From the NCBI RefSeq assembly GCF_003428625.2, contig NZ_QVQT02000002.1, forward strand, positions 407,026 to 471,025: a DNA stretch of 64,000 nucleotides, read 5' to 3'. Below are positions 63,943 to 64,000 of the stretch, piece after piece. Source of the DNA: Paracidobacterium acidisoli. Lineage in GTDB: Bacteria; Acidobacteriota; Terriglobia; Terriglobales; Acidobacteriaceae. The stretch's first letter is position 1. The number at the start of each line of letters is the position of its first letter. The position numbers and the translations under genes were made by a program. Under the pieces are notes generated by a model, which was given only the letters and a program-made list of their open reading frames with translations, was not told the DNA's origin and did no database searches.

Positions 63943-64000
63943 ATGGCCATCCACACCGAACCGATCGGCAGTATTCCTCGTCCCGCCGCTCTGCTGCAGA
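63943..64000 (+). CDS. MetE-like methyltransferase, 5' end only
   Basis: Only 19 residues, MAIHTEPIGSIPRPAALLQ, are in the window. This opening is typical of the cobalamin-independent methionine synthase II family (short MetE-like C-terminal-domain proteins): a Thr-Glu-Pro-Ile-Gly-Ser-Ile-Pro-Arg-Pro start. The rest lies outside. Homocysteine methyltransferase or an epoxyalkane:CoM transferase-like role are both open. Confidence 0.65.
   Translation, partial: MAIHTEPIGSIPRPAALLQ

Overview
The window is a high-G+C chromosomal segment that most resembles an acidobacterium of the Terriglobia (Acidobacteriaceae) type. This is inferred from the gene content: several secreted protein families and a VWA protein of the acidobacterial kind, a PadR regulator paired with a membrane-anchored effector, many polysaccharide-degrading and sugar-uptake genes, and a Hfq/IMPase/ferredoxin housekeeping block. 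I saw no rRNA, tRNA, CRISPR array, complete insertion sequence or prophage.

Layout. 1-9334 is one minus-strand block: nfo, a secreted protein, leuS, a membrane protein, guaA and a GH67 alpha-glucuronidase cut by the left edge. 9560-10509 is a small lower-G+C patch with two coupled small genes. 10510-15959 holds a TSUP exporter, GlcNAc-6-P deacetylase facing a GlcNAc kinase, a phosphodiesterase, a hexapeptide acetyltransferase and an excisionase-type HTH protein. 16323-20974 holds an MBL hydrolase and a LacI regulator, a LacI-type operator over a promoter, then a ROK sugar kinase overlapping an MFS sugar porter. 21026-27979 is a dense plus-strand run: DUF488, a MoaD-MoaE fusion, VWA protein, Hfq, IMPase, ferredoxin, ECF sigma with anti-sigma, shikimate kinase and an AI-2E-type permease.

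28034-28864 is a lower-G+C two-gene module with a HEPN-like protein. It is followed by heme o synthase, DUF420 and a small membrane protein (oxidase assembly). 31089-32927 is a PadR / S41 peptidase operon with a perfect 26-bp operator-like palindrome. 33170-39419 carries ssb, a 58-aa membrane protein, a GH36 alpha-galactosidase, two tandem secreted paralogues, a frataxin-like protein and a glycosyltransferase. 40274-46977 is a stress/accessory cluster: two DGPF (YciI) proteins, a reductase, an ECF42-like sigma factor, a DJ-1/PfpI protein with its XRE regulator, and a carboxymuconolactone decarboxylase lacking its cysteines. 47241-56945 holds a methylmalonyl-CoA mutase catalytic subunit, a second LacI regulator, a molybdo-formate dehydrogenase operon (alpha subunit, DUF1641, and an unlisted 50-aa coupled protein), murB, a TPR protein and an orphan DUF3311. 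The right end holds a MASE1-GGDEF cyclase, a Tat-exported amidase, aroA, htpX, a DUF4149 protein and the start of a MetE-like gene.

The clearest cross-cutting signal is a -10-like hexamer (mostly TACACT/TACAAT/TATACT) 6-9 bases before the start codon of many genes. This suggests leaderless or nearly leaderless mRNAs. The MoaDE fusion is a plausible source of the cofactor for the formate dehydrogenase. The hydrolases, ROK and GlcNAc kinases, sugar porter and LacI regulators together point to a saprophytic lifestyle on plant and cell-wall sugars.
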